A DNA stretch of 64,000 bases from Burkholderiales bacterium. GTDB lineage: Bacteria; Pseudomonadota; Gammaproteobacteria; Burkholderiales; Burkholderiaceae_C. The translations under genes were made by a program, and so were the position numbers. Location: positions 124,001-188,000 of the forward strand of contig JACRPO010000001.1 of assembly GCA_016223165.1 (NCBI GenBank). Direction: 5' to 3'. Below are positions 17,801-26,740 of the stretch, piece after piece. The notes beneath the pieces were generated by a model. That model was given only the letters and a program-made list of their open reading frames with translations, had not been told where the DNA came from and did not search any database. The stretch's first letter is position 1; each line of letters starts with the position of its first letter.

Positions 17801-18586
17801 CACGACGACGACGCTGCGGTAGGAGCGGCGCTGGCGGGTCGCGTCGGGTGCCGAGGCCGCGGAGGCGGGGGAGGCGGCCGCGGAAGCGGAGGCCGCGGAA
17901 GCGGCGGCCGTGGAAGCCGCGGCGGCCGAGGTCTCTTCGGCCGGGCGCACGCTGCGGCTGCGCGAGAGCAGCTCGTACGGAATCTGCAGCAGGTCACCGC
18001 CGGTGGCCGGCGCCGAGGCCGCGGCCGTTGGCGGCGGCAGATGCGAGGCCAGGCGCGTCAGCGGCGCCAGCGTCGCGATCGGCGCCAGCGGCACCTGCAT
18101 GAGGCCGATCTGTTCGGCGCTGTCGGGAAAGTAGCCCTCCGCCTGCAGGCCCGACAGCAGCGCGAAGCGCGTGCGCCGGCGCGCCTCTTCGGCGCCGACG
18201 AAGGGGTTGCCGGGCACGAGCACGGCGATCAGCAGCGTCGACTGCGCATCGATCTCGCCGTCGTCGTCGGCGTCGAGGTGCTCGCGCAGCGCCTGCGGCG
18301 AGCGGCGTGCGTCGCGCTGGTCGGCGTCGCACTCGCGCTTGCTCGCCGCGGCCGGGTTCTTGCAGCGCTCGACGCGGTCGTTCTCGTGCCGGCGCACGGC
18401 GGCGAACGGGTCCTCCCACAGGCGTGCATCGACCTCGAGGTCGGCGCCGCTGAACTGCTGCGCGCGCTCCTTCTCGGGCGGGCGCAGCAGGTCGAAGGCC
18501 TTGGGCACGATGAGCGTGCCGGAGACGAACGTGGCGACGACGGCGAGGCTGGCCCAGGGGATGCGGGTGGGTTCGCGTTGGGACAT
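14840..18586 (-). CDS. 1248-aa membrane protein with a large periplasmic domain
   Basis: I do not recognise a family. One helix near the N-terminus (residues 12-30) is followed by roughly 640 extracytoplasmic residues. Within it, LDADDDGEIDAQS (104-116) fits the first nine positions of an EF-hand calcium loop but lacks the Glu at position 12. A low-complexity Ala/Ser stretch comes next. Alternating strand-helix segments (SVVVVWVDEAAL, RLAVIGPSSSDGLDLLLHGLE, RVVTIVESDSIYARGLD, IGAIGIFANDVHDKLLVLQAL, RNLVVASSLPLKM) look like a periplasmic binding-protein fold. The C-terminal half holds about nine membrane helices and a cytoplasmic region. It is the last gene behind two glutathione transferase genes, 30 bases after the second. 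A ligand-sensing or transport role is inference only. Confidence 0.85.
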   Translation of the reverse strand: MSQREPTRIPWASLAVVATFVSGTLIVPKAFDLLRPPEKERAQQFSGADLEVDARLWEDPFAAVRRHENDRVERCKNPAAASKRECDADQRDARRSPQALREHLDADDDGEIDAQSTLLIAVLVPGNPFVGAEEARRRTRFALLSGLQAEGYFPDSAEQIGLMQVPLAPIATLAPLTRLASHLPPPTAAASAPATGGDLLQIPYELLSRSRSVRPAEETSAAAASTAAASAASASAAASPASAASAPDATRQRRSYRSVVVVWVDEAALPGPKLDGVARLLDTVIACRRQACPRLAVIGPSSSDGLDLLLHGLEAALARRAQAPENIDASLANGYRLLAQARFYSPAATISDEDLPLLRRYGHTVPEFFTSYFTGIVPERARLSEAEREVPFTRTIGADITVATLLASEVLQRLPAESKRRVVTIVESDSIYARGLDRRMRHLLANGPQISRVDQAYFFRGIDGVTVRDGTTERTPPAAKPKDEAAAVEWPEARDQLDYLRRMAEELKASESAEGGGPIGAIGIFANDVHDKLLVLQALHDTFPDKVFFTTDMDARFVHPRVLPFTRNLVVASSLPLKMPPVLEAAADGSLVRGRRQVHEGAPPLRDVYQTAAYLAARMAACTRACEIVQRATQAAIQSPSVYEIGRNGAVAIGGFDASAQRQQRPGSGTSILLAAGLAVLTLGLLLWPSTPVLRAAHARWQQGSIAPGGSGGTSGTGGPGVPAGPPMHLAPWLGVGYGLWLGFAAASVLETAAPASLGLAGTLAWSALGGAAVGLLSPGLRMFAPSGHDAGGAAGRGHASPVFSLLSPLSLLSLLILVALLGGAWWLAGPGLPGYGEPLRWLDGISGWPSHFLNLIAFLVVLVSLDLYADGARALTRAQDEWLGWRPLAPAPLSPSVPGEAPGPTRRAGAWLQRHSLLAWRLPAAGRVEFAVVWQRFRQLSEPTPRLVRVLFWYALTVVGATVLFVVLTGTTLPDVPVRGTEHRAIVLAGLVAALAALPALVLAVADATLATCRLLWALGRGRASYPPEVVARFARDLGPEIEEKIAQAMAADPGDRGDRAGESEGMEGLQGTQRSGGAGGTEGLERTQPASPRVHTLLDDWISIEFVARQTQAVSPLIVAPFVVLGLLVMARSRLFDSWAVTWPIVLTAAIYLMGLLVLAVALKLSAENLRDAALARMRADLLWLGGAGGGREKLAEPLKQLIAAVEGNTTGAFAPLLEQPLVAALMVPLGSAGGVQLFDRLLLAR

Positions 18587-18616
18587 CGGAAGAGCTCGGG
18601 TCGCAGGTTGAGGGCC

Positions 18617-19249
18617 CTACAGCGCCATCGCCGGGCGCTCGCCCATCGCGGCGCGCCAGCGGCGCAGGTGCACGTGCTGCTCGCCCGGCTTGACGCGCAC
18701 GATGCGCGCGAAGTCCACCGCCACGACGGCGGTGATGTCGGCCATCGAGAAGCCCTCGCCGGCCACGCTGTCGCGGCCGGCGAGGCGCGCCTCCAGCGTG
18801 TCGAAGAACTGCCGCGTGCGCGCAAGCCCGCGTTCGGCGAGCGCGGGAATCTGCTCGTAGTCGGCCGGGCCCGGCAGCGCGCGGTGCGCCATCGCCGGCG
18901 AGCCGTTGCGCAGCGCCTCGGCGATGGCGAGCAGGCCCTCGAACTCGACGCGCCAGTTCCAGCTCGCGATGTCGGCCTTCTCCGCGGGCGTACGGCCCAG
19001 CAGCGGCGGCGTGGGGAAACGCGCTTCGAGGTAGGCGGCGATGCCGGCGTTGTCGGTGAGCACGAGGCCGTCCTCGAGCCGAAGCGCGGGCACGGTGCAC
19101 TGCGGGTTGACGGCTCGGTAGGCCTCGCCGAGTTGTTCACCCATGACGAGGTCGATAGGGACGGTGGCGTGCGCCACGCCCTTCTCGGCCAGCAGGATGC
19201 GGGCACGGCGTGGGCTCGGCGCGGTGGCGCAGTCGTAGAGCGTGATCAT
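18617..19249 (-). CDS. Glutathione S-transferase family protein
   Basis: A 210-aa two-domain protein. The thioredoxin-like N-domain has ITLYDCATAPSPRRARILLAEKG and the cis-Pro glutathione motif in CTVPALRLEDGLVLTDNAGIAAYLE. The helical C-domain contains FSMADITAVVAVDFA, the conserved N-capping motif. The candidate catalytic Ser is in ATAPSPRR. It is 19 bases from the upstream GST gene and 30 bases from the large membrane protein gene, which suggests one operon. The substrate is not predictable. Confidence 0.9.
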   Translation of the reverse strand: MITLYDCATAPSPRRARILLAEKGVAHATVPIDLVMGEQLGEAYRAVNPQCTVPALRLEDGLVLTDNAGIAAYLEARFPTPPLLGRTPAEKADIASWNWRVEFEGLLAIAEALRNGSPAMAHRALPGPADYEQIPALAERGLARTRQFFDTLEARLAGRDSVAGEGFSMADITAVVAVDFARIVRVKPGEQHVHLRRWRAAMGERPAMAL

Positions 19250-19268
19250 GGTGCGGGTTCCCCGTGGT

Positions 19269-19952
19269 TCAGCGCTGCACGCTTTGCCGTGCGCGCTCGA
19301 CGAAGGCCTGCGTGGCCTCGTCGTCCTTCAGCGCATCGGGCGCCTTGGCCGGCACGGCGATGCCGCGCTGGCAGGCCGGGCGCGCGCGCATCGCATCGAG
19401 CCAGCGGCGCAGCTGCGGCAGGCCCTCGATGGACACGCCCGACCACCTGTAGGTGCGCACCCAGCACCAGTGGGCGATGTCGGCGATCGAGTAGTCGCCG
19501 GCCAGCCATTCGCTCTCGCCCAGGCGCCGCTCGAGCACCTCGAACAGGCGGCGCGATTCGTTCTGGTAGCGCTGGATGGCGGGCTCGATCTTCTCGGGGA
19601 AGTAGCGGAAGAAGACGTTGGCCTGCCCCATCATCGGGCCGATGCCGCCCATCTGGAACATCAGCCACTGCATGACGAGCGAGCGGCCCTTGGCGTCGGT
19701 CGGCATCAGGCGGCCGGTCTTCTCGGCCAGGTACACGAGGATGGCGCCGGACTCGAAGACGGTGAAGTCGCCCTCGCTGCGATCGACGATGACCGGGATG
19801 CGCCCGTTGGGGTTCAAGCGCAGGAAGGACTCGGCCTTCTGCTCGCCGCGGCCGAGGTCGACGGCGTGCACGGCATAGGGCAGCGACAGTTCCTCCAGCG
19901 CCACCGAGGCCTTCCAGCCGTTGGGCGTGCTGGCGGTGTACAGGTCGATCAT
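19269..19952 (-). CDS. Glutathione S-transferase family, YfcG/YghU type
   Basis: A 227-aa protein starting [21 protein letters not shown], the N-terminal signature of the Nu-class (YfcG/YghU-like) glutathione transferases, which act as disulfide-bond oxidoreductases in E. coli. The glutathione-binding segment [32 protein letters not shown] is complete. The C-domain has [15 protein letters not shown]. The ATG at 19952 fits the family start; the reading frame continues far upstream only because of GC bias. It is the first gene of a three-gene minus-strand series and is divergent from the permease gene at 20019. Confidence 0.92.
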   Translation of the reverse strand: MIDLYTASTPNGWKASVALEELSLPYAVHAVDLGRGEQKAESFLRLNPNGRIPVIVDRSEGDFTVFESGAILVYLAEKTGRLMPTDAKGRSLVMQWLMFQMGGIGPMMGQANVFFRYFPEKIEPAIQRYQNESRRLFEVLERRLGESEWLAGDYSIADIAHWCWVRTYRWSGVSIEGLPQLRRWLDAMRARPACQRGIAVPAKAPDALKDDEATQAFVERARQSVQR

Positions 19953-19966
19953 GCGCGGCAGCTCCC

Positions 19967-19980
19967 GTGTTTGCCCTGAT
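19967..19980 (+). promoter_or_regulatory. Second copy of the 14-base shared sequence
   Basis: GTGTTTGCCCTGAT is identical to 11740-11753. Here it ends two bases before the sigma-54-like promoter of the permease genes, in the 66-base region between divergent genes. Confidence 0.35.
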
Positions 19981-19981
19981 C

Positions 19982-19998
19982 TTGGCACGAAGCCTGCA
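19982..19998 (+). promoter_or_regulatory. Sigma-54-like promoter for the permease operon
   Basis: TTGGCACGAAGCCTGCA matches the consensus TGGCACG-N4-TTGCA in all but one base, with the -24 GG at 19984-19985 and the -12 GC at 19996-19997 correctly spaced. Transcription would begin near 20009, leaving a leader of about 10 bases before ATG 20019. No ribosome binding site fits in that leader, which is a reason for caution. No sigma-54 activator gene is present in the window. Confidence 0.5.
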
Positions 19999-20018
19999 AT
20001 CGAAAATCGCGCCCGCCC

Positions 20019-20960
20019 ATGCTCGCCTTCCTCGCCCGCCGCCTGCTGGCCACGATCCCGGTGCTGTTGATCGTCGCGGTGCTCGTCTTCCTGATGCTGC
20101 GGCTCACGCCGGGCGACCCGGCGGCGGTGCTGGCCGGCGACGCCGCTACCACCGAGCAGATCGCGCAGATCCGCGCCAACCTCGGGCTCGACCGCTCCAT
20201 CGTCGAGCAGTTCTTCATCTGGTTCGCGCACCTGCTCAGCGGCGACCTGGGGCAGAGCTACTACTACAAGACCGAGGTCACGACGCTCATCGCGCAGCGC
20301 CTGGAGCCGACGCTGAGCCTGGCGCTCATCACCATGACGCTGGCGGTGCTGGTCGCGGTGCCGCTGGGCGTGCTCGCCGCCTGGCGCTTCGGCGGTTGGC
20401 TCGACCGCGCGCTGATGGCGTTCTCGGTGCTGGGCTTCTCGGTGCCGGTGTTCGTGCTCGCCTACGTGCTCATCTGGCTCGTCTCGCTCAAGCTCGGCTG
20501 GCTGCCGGTGCAGGGCTACCGGCGTTTCGCCGACGGGCCTGCGATGTGGCTCTATCACCTGGTCCTGCCGGCGGTGACGCTGTCGGTGATCTACATCGCG
20601 CTCATCGCCCGCGTCACGCGCGCCTCGGTGCTCGAGACGCTGGGCGAGGACTACATCCGCACGGCGCGCGCCAAGGGCCTGCCCGAGAACAAGGTGCTGA
20701 TGCGGCACGCGCTGGCCAACGCCGCGGTGCCGATCGCCACCGTCATCGGCATCGGCATCGCGCTGCTCATCGGCGGCGTCGTCGTCACCGAGTCGGTCTA
20801 TGCCATTCCGGGCCTCGGGCGCTTGACCGTCGACGCGGTGCTGGCGCGCGACTTCCCCACCATCCAGGGCGTGATCCTGCTCTTTTCGTTCGTCTACGTG
20901 CTCGTCAACCTGCTCGTGGATCTCAGCTACGTCTTCTTCGATCCGCGCATCAGGTACTGA
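20019..20960 (+). CDS. Peptide-type ABC permease, DppB family
   Basis: A 313-aa inner-membrane permease. The family start [19 protein letters not shown] and the motif [13 protein letters not shown] are typical of DppB/OppB. About six membrane helices are seen. The ATPase-contact loop [36 protein letters not shown] carries the EAA motif. The next gene begins directly after its stop codon (TGAATG), so translation is coupled. It works with the DppC-type permease and fused ATPase downstream and probably with the solute-binding protein at 11861. Confidence 0.93.
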   Translation: MLAFLARRLLATIPVLLIVAVLVFLMLRLTPGDPAAVLAGDAATTEQIAQIRANLGLDRSIVEQFFIWFAHLLSGDLGQSYYYKTEVTTLIAQRLEPTLSLALITMTLAVLVAVPLGVLAAWRFGGWLDRALMAFSVLGFSVPVFVLAYVLIWLVSLKLGWLPVQGYRRFADGPAMWLYHLVLPAVTLSVIYIALIARVTRASVLETLGEDYIRTARAKGLPENKVLMRHALANAAVPIATVIGIGIALLIGGVVVTESVYAIPGLGRLTVDAVLARDFPTIQGVILLFSFVYVLVNLLVDLSYVFFDPRIRY

Positions 20961-21923
20961 ATGCTTGATCGCACAGCGCGCGCGATGGCCGATACCACCA
21001 CCACCTCGTTCAACGAGCTCTCCGTCGAAGCCGCCTCGGTGATCCGGCACGAGAGCGTGTGGACGCGCGTGCGCCGCAACGGCGGCGTGCGCCTCGGTGG
21101 TGCGGTGCTGGCGGTGCTGGTGCTCGTGGCGCTCGCCGCGCCCTGGCTCGGCACGGTCGACCCATCGCTCTTCGACCCCGCCAGCCGCGACCTCACGCCG
21201 GGCAAGATGGGCGAGATCACGACGCTCGAAGGCGAGTCGCTCGCGCACCGCTTCCTGATGGGCTCCGACAGCTTCGGGCGCGACATCTACAGCCGCGTCA
21301 TCTACGGCACGCGCGTCTCGCTCATCGTCGGCGTCTGCACGGCGATGGTGGCGCTGGCCATCGGCATCGTCTTCGGGCTCGTCTCGGGCTTCCTGCGCCG
21401 CGTCGACGGCATCCTGATGCGCGTCATGGACGGCCTGATGGCCATTCCCGCCATCCTCATCGCCATCGCGCTGGTGGCGATGTGGCGCGGCAGCCTGCTC
21501 ACCGTGGTGATCGCCATCGCCATCCCCGAGATCCCGCGCGTGACAAGGCTCGTGCGCTCGCTCGTGCTGACGATCCGCGAGGAGCCCTACGTGGAGGCGG
21601 CGGTGTCGCTCGGCACACCCACGTGGAAGATCATGTGGCGGCACATCCTGCCCAACACGATGGCGCCGCTCATCGTGCAGGGCACCTTCATCTGCGCTGC
21701 CGGCATCCTCACCGAGGCCATCCTGTCCTTCCTCGGTGTCGGCCTGCCGCCCGACATCCCGACCTGGGGCAACGTGATGGCCGAGGGGCGTGCGCAGTTC
21801 AACGAGTACCCGCACAACATCTTCTTCCCGGGCATCTTCCTCGCGGTGACGGTACTGGCGGTGAACATCCTCGGCGACGGGCTGCGCGACACGCTCGACC
21901 CGAAGATGGCGAAGCGGGCCTGA
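20961..21923 (+). CDS. Peptide-type ABC permease, DppC family
   Basis: A 320-aa permease with the N-terminal DppC/OppC extension and first helix ([20 protein letters not shown]), then [23 protein letters not shown], a hallmark of the family. The EAA loop is [28 protein letters not shown]. Six helices are likely. The first ATG touches the dppB stop; ATG 20985 (MADTTTTSF) is an equally possible start, and neither has a clear ribosome binding site. Two bases separate its stop codon from the start of the ATPase gene. Confidence 0.93.
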   Translation: MLDRTARAMADTTTTSFNELSVEAASVIRHESVWTRVRRNGGVRLGGAVLAVLVLVALAAPWLGTVDPSLFDPASRDLTPGKMGEITTLEGESLAHRFLMGSDSFGRDIYSRVIYGTRVSLIVGVCTAMVALAIGIVFGLVSGFLRRVDGILMRVMDGLMAIPAILIAIALVAMWRGSLLTVVIAIAIPEIPRVTRLVRSLVLTIREEPYVEAAVSLGTPTWKIMWRHILPNTMAPLIVQGTFICAAGILTEAILSFLGVGLPPDIPTWGNVMAEGRAQFNEYPHNIFFPGIFLAVTVLAVNILGDGLRDTLDPKMAKRA

Positions 21924-21925
21924 CG

Positions 21926-23572
21926 ATGGCCGACGACGACATCAAGGCCGGCGCACCCATCCTCGAGGTCCACGAGCTCGCTATCGCGCTGCCTTCGGGC
22001 GGCGACCGCGCCACCGCCGTGCAGAAGGTGAGCTTCACGGTCGGCCGTGGCGAGATCGTCTGCCTGGTCGGTGAGTCGGGCAGCGGCAAGAGCGTCATCG
22101 CGCAGGGCGTGATGGGCCTGCTGCCCAGGCAGCTCCCCATCGTCTCGGGCCGCATCCTGCTGCAGGGCGAGGACATCACGCATGCGCCGCTCTCCCGCCT
22201 GCGCGAGCTGCGCGCCACGCGCATGGGCATGATCTTCCAGGAGCCGATGACGGCGCTGAACCCGGTCATGACCTGCGGCGACCAGATCGACGAGGTGCTC
22301 TCCGAGCACACGCAGCTCACGGCCGGCGAGCGGCGCGAGAAGGTGCTGGCCATCGTCCGGGAGGTGCTGCTGCCCGACCCCGAGCGCATGGTGGCGAGCT
22401 ATCCGCACCAGCTCTCCGGCGGCCAGCGCCAGCGCATCATGATCGCGATGGCGCTCGTGCTCGACCCGGTGCTGCTGATCGCCGACGAGCCGACCACTGC
22501 GCTGGACGTGACGACGCAGGCGCAGATCCTCAAGCTCGTGCTCGACCTGCAGCGGCGGCACGGCACCGGCGTGCTCTTCATCACGCACGACTTCGGCGTC
22601 GTTGCCGAGATCGCGCACCGCGTGGCCGTGCTGCGCCTGGGCGACCTCGTCGAGCTCGGCCCGAAGGAGGCGGTGCTCAGGCGCCCGCAGCACGCCTACA
22701 CGAAGATGCTGATGGCGAGCGTGCCGACGCTGCGCACGGAAGCGCGCACTGAAGCGCGCCCCGAGGTCGCCGCCACGGCGCCGCTCGTGCTGAGCGTGAA
22801 GGCGCTGGCCAAGACCTACGACGACAAGAGCTGGTTCGGCAAGCGCCGCACGGTGCACGCGGCCAAGGACGTGAACTTCGAGATCCGGCGCGGCCAGACG
22901 CTGGGCATCGTCGGCGAGTCGGGCTCGGGCAAGAGCACGGTGGCGCGCTGCGTCGTGCGCCTCGTCGACCCCACGGGCGGCAGCGTGCGGCTCGGCAGCG
23001 ACGAGATCGCGACGCTTTCCGCCGGCGCGCTGCGCCCGCTGCGCAAGCGCGTGCAGATCGTCTTCCAGGACCCCTACCGCTCGCTCAACCCGCGCCGCAC
23101 CGTGGGCGAGGCGATGATCGAAGGGCCGATGAACTACGGCCTGCCGCGCGACGCGGCGCTCGCGAAGGCGCGCGAGCTGCTCGGCCTCGTGCGCATGGAC
23201 GAGAGCGCGATGGCGCGCTACCCGCACCAGTTCAGCGGCGGCCAGCGCCAGCGCATCTGCATCGCGCGCGCGCTGATGATGGAGCCCGAGCTGCTCATCG
23301 CCGACGAGGCGGTGAGCGCGCTCGACGTTTCCGTGCAGGCGCAGGTGCTGAAGCTCTTCGACGAGATCCGCACGCGCCTTGCCATCGCCATGCTCTTCAT
23401 CACGCACGACCTGCGCGTGGCCTCGCAGGTGTGCGACATGCTCGCCGTCATGAGCCAGGGCGAGGTCGTCGAGTACGGCCCGGCGCACCGCATCTTCGGC
23501 GCGCCGCAGCACGCGTATACGAAGGCGCTGTTTGCGGCGGCGCCGGGGCGGGGTTTCGCCTTCGCGAGCTGA
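21926..23572 (+). CDS. Fused peptide ABC ATPase (DppD-DppF)
   Basis: A 548-aa protein with two complete ABC domains in one chain. The first has Walker A GESGSGKS, the signature LSGGQRQR and Walker [13 protein letters not shown]; the second has [17 protein letters not shown] and [12 protein letters not shown]. In the second Walker B the usual Pro is Ala and the Glu is kept. Each half ends with the peptide-transporter extension ([11 protein letters not shown] and [11 protein letters not shown]). A short Glu-Ala-Arg repeat joins them near residue 275. Fusion of DppD and DppF types is known in the family. It energises the permeases encoded just upstream. Confidence 0.94.
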   Translation: MADDDIKAGAPILEVHELAIALPSGGDRATAVQKVSFTVGRGEIVCLVGESGSGKSVIAQGVMGLLPRQLPIVSGRILLQGEDITHAPLSRLRELRATRMGMIFQEPMTALNPVMTCGDQIDEVLSEHTQLTAGERREKVLAIVREVLLPDPERMVASYPHQLSGGQRQRIMIAMALVLDPVLLIADEPTTALDVTTQAQILKLVLDLQRRHGTGVLFITHDFGVVAEIAHRVAVLRLGDLVELGPKEAVLRRPQHAYTKMLMASVPTLRTEARTEARPEVAATAPLVLSVKALAKTYDDKSWFGKRRTVHAAKDVNFEIRRGQTLGIVGESGSGKSTVARCVVRLVDPTGGSVRLGSDEIATLSAGALRPLRKRVQIVFQDPYRSLNPRRTVGEAMIEGPMNYGLPRDAALAKARELLGLVRMDESAMARYPHQFSGGQRQRICIARALMMEPELLIADEAVSALDVSVQAQVLKLFDEIRTRLAIAMLFITHDLRVASQVCDMLAVMSQGEVVEYGPAHRIFGAPQHAYTKALFAAAPGRGFAFAS

Positions 23573-23593
23573 ACCCCGCGCCCGGCCGCGCGG

Positions 23594-26500
23594 CTACGGC
23601 GTCTCGGGCAGGCAGCCGTAGAAGCCGTTGACGTCCACCGTGCAGCGGAAGATCTTCGCCGGCGCCAGCGCCGTGGCGTCGGCCGCGAACTGCCGCACTT
23701 CGACGCGCTCGGTGCCGGCCGCCGCGGGCGCCGCCGCGGGCGGCAGGCGGTTCACGAGGGTCCACCCGTCGCTGGCGTACACGACTGCCCGCCCACCGAT
23801 GTTCGTCATGTTGTCGAACTTGATGTGGTGCTGCTCCCAGTACTTGCGTTGTGCCGGCGTGGCCCCGACCGGCGGCGGCGTCTGGCAGAAGCCTGGCTGG
23901 TAGTTCTCCGCCTGCGGGTCGGATTCGCAGGGCCGGATCGTGCCGTTCAGCTTGTACGGGTCGTCGGTGAGGTAGGTGAGCCACGGCAGCCCGGGCGACG
24001 GACCGAACGGCGTGCCGGCGTCCGTCCAGTCGGTCCAGGCGAGGTCGTTGCCCCACACGAACGAGTTCTCGTGGTTGGTGACGCAGCTCTTCGTGGCGCC
24101 GGTGACGGTGCACTCGACGTAGGCCCAGCCCCAGGCGTTGTGCGGGAAGAACTCGCTGCCGTTCTCCGGCGCGCCGCCGCCGTTGACCTTGGCGCCTTCG
24201 ACCAGGATGCGGAAGCGGTCGGCCGCCACCTGCGTGTAGGTGATCGTCGAACACACGTCGCGAGTCACGTCGGCCGGAGGAGGAGGCGGCGGCGGGGGGG
24301 GCGGCGGCGGAGGCGGCGGGCCCGGAGGCGGCGGGGGCGGCGGCGGCGGAGGCGGCGGCGGCGGAGCCGGGGGCAGCGTGCACGAGGGCGGCGCCGCAGT
24401 CGACGAGAGGTAGGTGTGCTGGTACGCCGCATCCGCCCCGCCGCTGAAGGTGAAGCCACCGATCTTGCAGCCCTTGAGGTTGATGAACCTCGTGCTCGCG
24501 TCGATCGTCTGGATCATCATCGTGCCGTCGCCGGCGGTGGGGCCGCAGGGCACGTAGGTCGTGCCGGTCGACTCCAGCGGCAGATCGGCCATCCGGCGCA
24601 GCGCCTGCGCCATCGCCACCACGTACTTCGGCGCCACGGTGTTGACACCGATCGCGGTCATGACCTCGCCGGCCACTGTGCCCGGGTCGCCGAGCACCTT
24701 GTTCGGCACGAGCGTGATGCCGCCCTTCTGCGCCGCGGTGAGGTTGGCCCACATGCCCTCGAGGTTGGGCGTGACGGAGAGCGTCTGCGGCGCCGACTCG
24801 GTGACGCTGCCCACCATGTCGGTGGCGCGCGCGCGGATCGTGTACGTGCCGGCGCCGACACCGGCGCCGCTGCCGTTCCAGCTGAACTGGTACGGCGCCG
24901 TGGTCGCCTCGCCGAGCTTGGTGGCGACACCGGCGGTGACGCTGAAGAACTCGACCTTGGCGATGCCGTCGCTGTCGGAGGCGCTCGCGGCCAGCGAGAT
25001 GGCTCCGGCCGCGGCGTTGACCGGCAGCGTCACCGCGGCCGCCGAGGTGAGGTTCACCACCGGCGGCACGTTGGCCGCGATCGTCTTGCTCTGCGAAGCG
25101 GTGGTCGTCTGGCCGCCGAGGTTGTCGGTGGCGCGCGCGCTGATGACGTAGCTGCCGGACTCAGAGGCGAGGATCGGCCGCTCGTACTTCCACTTCGACG
25201 TGGCGATGTCGAAGGTGCCGTTGCCGAGCGCGACGCCGTTGTTGAGGAACTGCACCGAGGCGACGCTGCCGTCGCTGTCGGAGGCGGAGGCGGTCAGCAC
25301 CAGCGTCGTCGGCGCGTTGGTGCCGGCCACCGGGGTGTCGAGCGTCACCGCGGGCAGCACGTTCGCAGGCACGTTCACTCCCACCGAGGCCGTGGTCTGC
25401 AACGCGCCGTCGTTGTCGGTGGCGCGGGCGGTGAACGCGTACGTGCCCTGGGCCGTGGTGCTCCACGTGTAGGTGTACTCGTTGGTCGGCGTGCCGCCAT
25501 TGACGACGCGCGTGCCCTGGCCGAGCAGCGTGCCGTTGAGGAAGAACTCGACCTTGCTCACGCTGCCGTCGGCGTCGCCGGCGATGGCGCGCAGCGTCAC
25601 CGCCGTGCCGGGCGGGATCACCGCATTGGCCGTCGGGAAGGTGACGCTCACGGTGGGCAGCGCGTTGACGATGACCTGCACCGAGCCGGAAGTGGCGGTG
25701 GCGCCCTGGTTGTCGGTGGCGCGCGCCACGTAGTGGTACTGGCCGGAGGTGAGCGCGCCCGAGGCGAGCTGGAACGAAGGGGGCGATCCCACCGCGTTGG
25801 CCTGGCCGACGAGCGTGGTGAGGTCGAACACCGGCGCGGCCGGGTTGACGAGGAAGAACTCGACCTTGGCGACGCTGCCGTCGGCATCGGCCGCGTTCGC
25901 CACCAGCGTGAGGCTGGCTGGCGCGTTGGGCTTGAAGTTGTTCGCCGGCGAGGTGATGGAGACTGTGGGCGGCTGATTCGGCGGCGCAGGAGGCGGCGGC
26001 GGGGGCGGCGGCGGCGGGGGTGATGGCGGCGGGGGTGACGGCGGCGTGGGCGCGGGCGGTGGCGGCGCCATCGTCAGCGGCAGCGAGGCCGAAACGCCCG
26101 TGGCGCCGGTGTTGTCGGTGGCGCGCGCGGTGATGCTCAGCGCTCCGGCCGGCACGCCGGTCCACTCGAGCTCGTAGGGTGCGGTGGTGTCTTCGCCGAT
26201 CTTCACGCCGGCGTTGAAGAACTCGACCTTGGCGACGGTGCCGTCGCTGTCGGCGGCGGTAGCGGCGATGCGGATCGCCTCGCCGGAGGCGAAGGTGGCA
26301 TTGGCCGCCGGCTCGGTGAGCGTCACCGTCGGCGCGGCGTTCGTCGGCGCGGTCGGCTCGGCCGTGCCGCCACCACCGCCGCAGGCGGCCAGGGCAGCGG
26401 CTGCGGTCGCCGACAGCGCCCAGCGGACCAATCCGTTCGAATGAACTGCATCCGGAACGATGCGGTGGCTCGGGCGCGGGCAGGGACGTGTCGGTTTCAT
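23594..26500 (-). CDS. Ig-repeat lipoprotein, paralog 1
   Basis: A 968-aa exported protein. The start MKPTRPCPRPSHR is followed by a signal helix and a lipobox (AALAAC) with a Gly-rich run. Five bacterial Ig-like repeats of about 95 residues follow, each with a DxDG-x-VAKVEFF core and an ARATDN-G-A tail, as in the Big_7-type domains of adhesins and polysaccharide enzymes. After them comes a C-terminal domain (from LEGMWANLTAAQKGG) that I cannot assign, ending FYGCLPETP, with paired cysteines. A long poly-Pro run interrupts the C-terminal domain; the neighbouring paralog lacks it. The tandem copy upstream (26741-29518) shares the whole plan. Probably a surface protein for binding or display. 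Confidence 0.88.
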   Translation of the reverse strand: MKPTRPCPRPSHRIVPDAVHSNGLVRWALSATAAAALAACGGGGGTAEPTAPTNAAPTVTLTEPAANATFASGEAIRIAATAADSDGTVAKVEFFNAGVKIGEDTTAPYELEWTGVPAGALSITARATDNTGATGVSASLPLTMAPPPPAPTPPSPPPPSPPPPPPPPPPPAPPNQPPTVSITSPANNFKPNAPASLTLVANAADADGSVAKVEFFLVNPAAPVFDLTTLVGQANAVGSPPSFQLASGALTSGQYHYVARATDNQGATATSGSVQVIVNALPTVSVTFPTANAVIPPGTAVTLRAIAGDADGSVSKVEFFLNGTLLGQGTRVVNGGTPTNEYTYTWSTTAQGTYAFTARATDNDGALQTTASVGVNVPANVLPAVTLDTPVAGTNAPTTLVLTASASDSDGSVASVQFLNNGVALGNGTFDIATSKWKYERPILASESGSYVISARATDNLGGQTTTASQSKTIAANVPPVVNLTSAAAVTLPVNAAAGAISLAASASDSDGIAKVEFFSVTAGVATKLGEATTAPYQFSWNGSGAGVGAGTYTIRARATDMVGSVTESAPQTLSVTPNLEGMWANLTAAQKGGITLVPNKVLGDPGTVAGEVMTAIGVNTVAPKYVVAMAQALRRMADLPLESTGTTYVPCGPTAGDGTMMIQTIDASTRFINLKGCKIGGFTFSGGADAAYQHTYLSSTAAPPSCTLPPAPPPPPPPPPPPPPPGPPPPPPPPPPPPPPPADVTRDVCSTITYTQVAADRFRILVEGAKVNGGGAPENGSEFFPHNAWGWAYVECTVTGATKSCVTNHENSFVWGNDLAWTDWTDAGTPFGPSPGLPWLTYLTDDPYKLNGTIRPCESDPQAENYQPGFCQTPPPVGATPAQRKYWEQHHIKFDNMTNIGGRAVVYASDGWTLVNRLPPAAAPAAAGTERVEVRQFAADATALAPAKIFRCTVDVNGFYGCLPETP

Positions 26501-26580
26501 GCGGGGTCCTGGATTTCGTGGTGGGTGATGGCCGCTTCGTGCACTCGACTCGGCCGACGCAGGGGCGTCGGCGCAAGGTG

Positions 26581-26595
26581 AAAGGAGAGTGCCAC
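26581..26595 (-). promoter_or_regulatory. Conserved element upstream of Ig paralog 1
   Basis: On the minus strand GTGGCACTCTCCTTT lies 81-95 bases before the start codon. Thirteen of 15 bases match the element at the same distance from paralog 2. It may be a promoter or a remnant of the duplication. TGGCAC resembles a sigma-54 -24 box but no -12 GC is in place. Confidence 0.35.
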
Positions 26596-26740
26596 GGCAG
26601 CTCTCGGCGAAACCGCCCCACCCCGTGGGCGCGGGTGTGTCAACAGCACAGAGGACGGGCTCGGGGCCGATGGCCACCCACACGAACAGGGGGGCCGGAC
26701 TCGCCCCCCTGCGTTTCACGTCGAACGCTGCGTCGGCGCC

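Noticed and set aside
24290..24375. Poly-Pro coding run as a separate repeat element
   Set aside because: It is simple GGC/GGA-type low complexity within the Ig paralog and differs from the phased 9/12-bp repeats.
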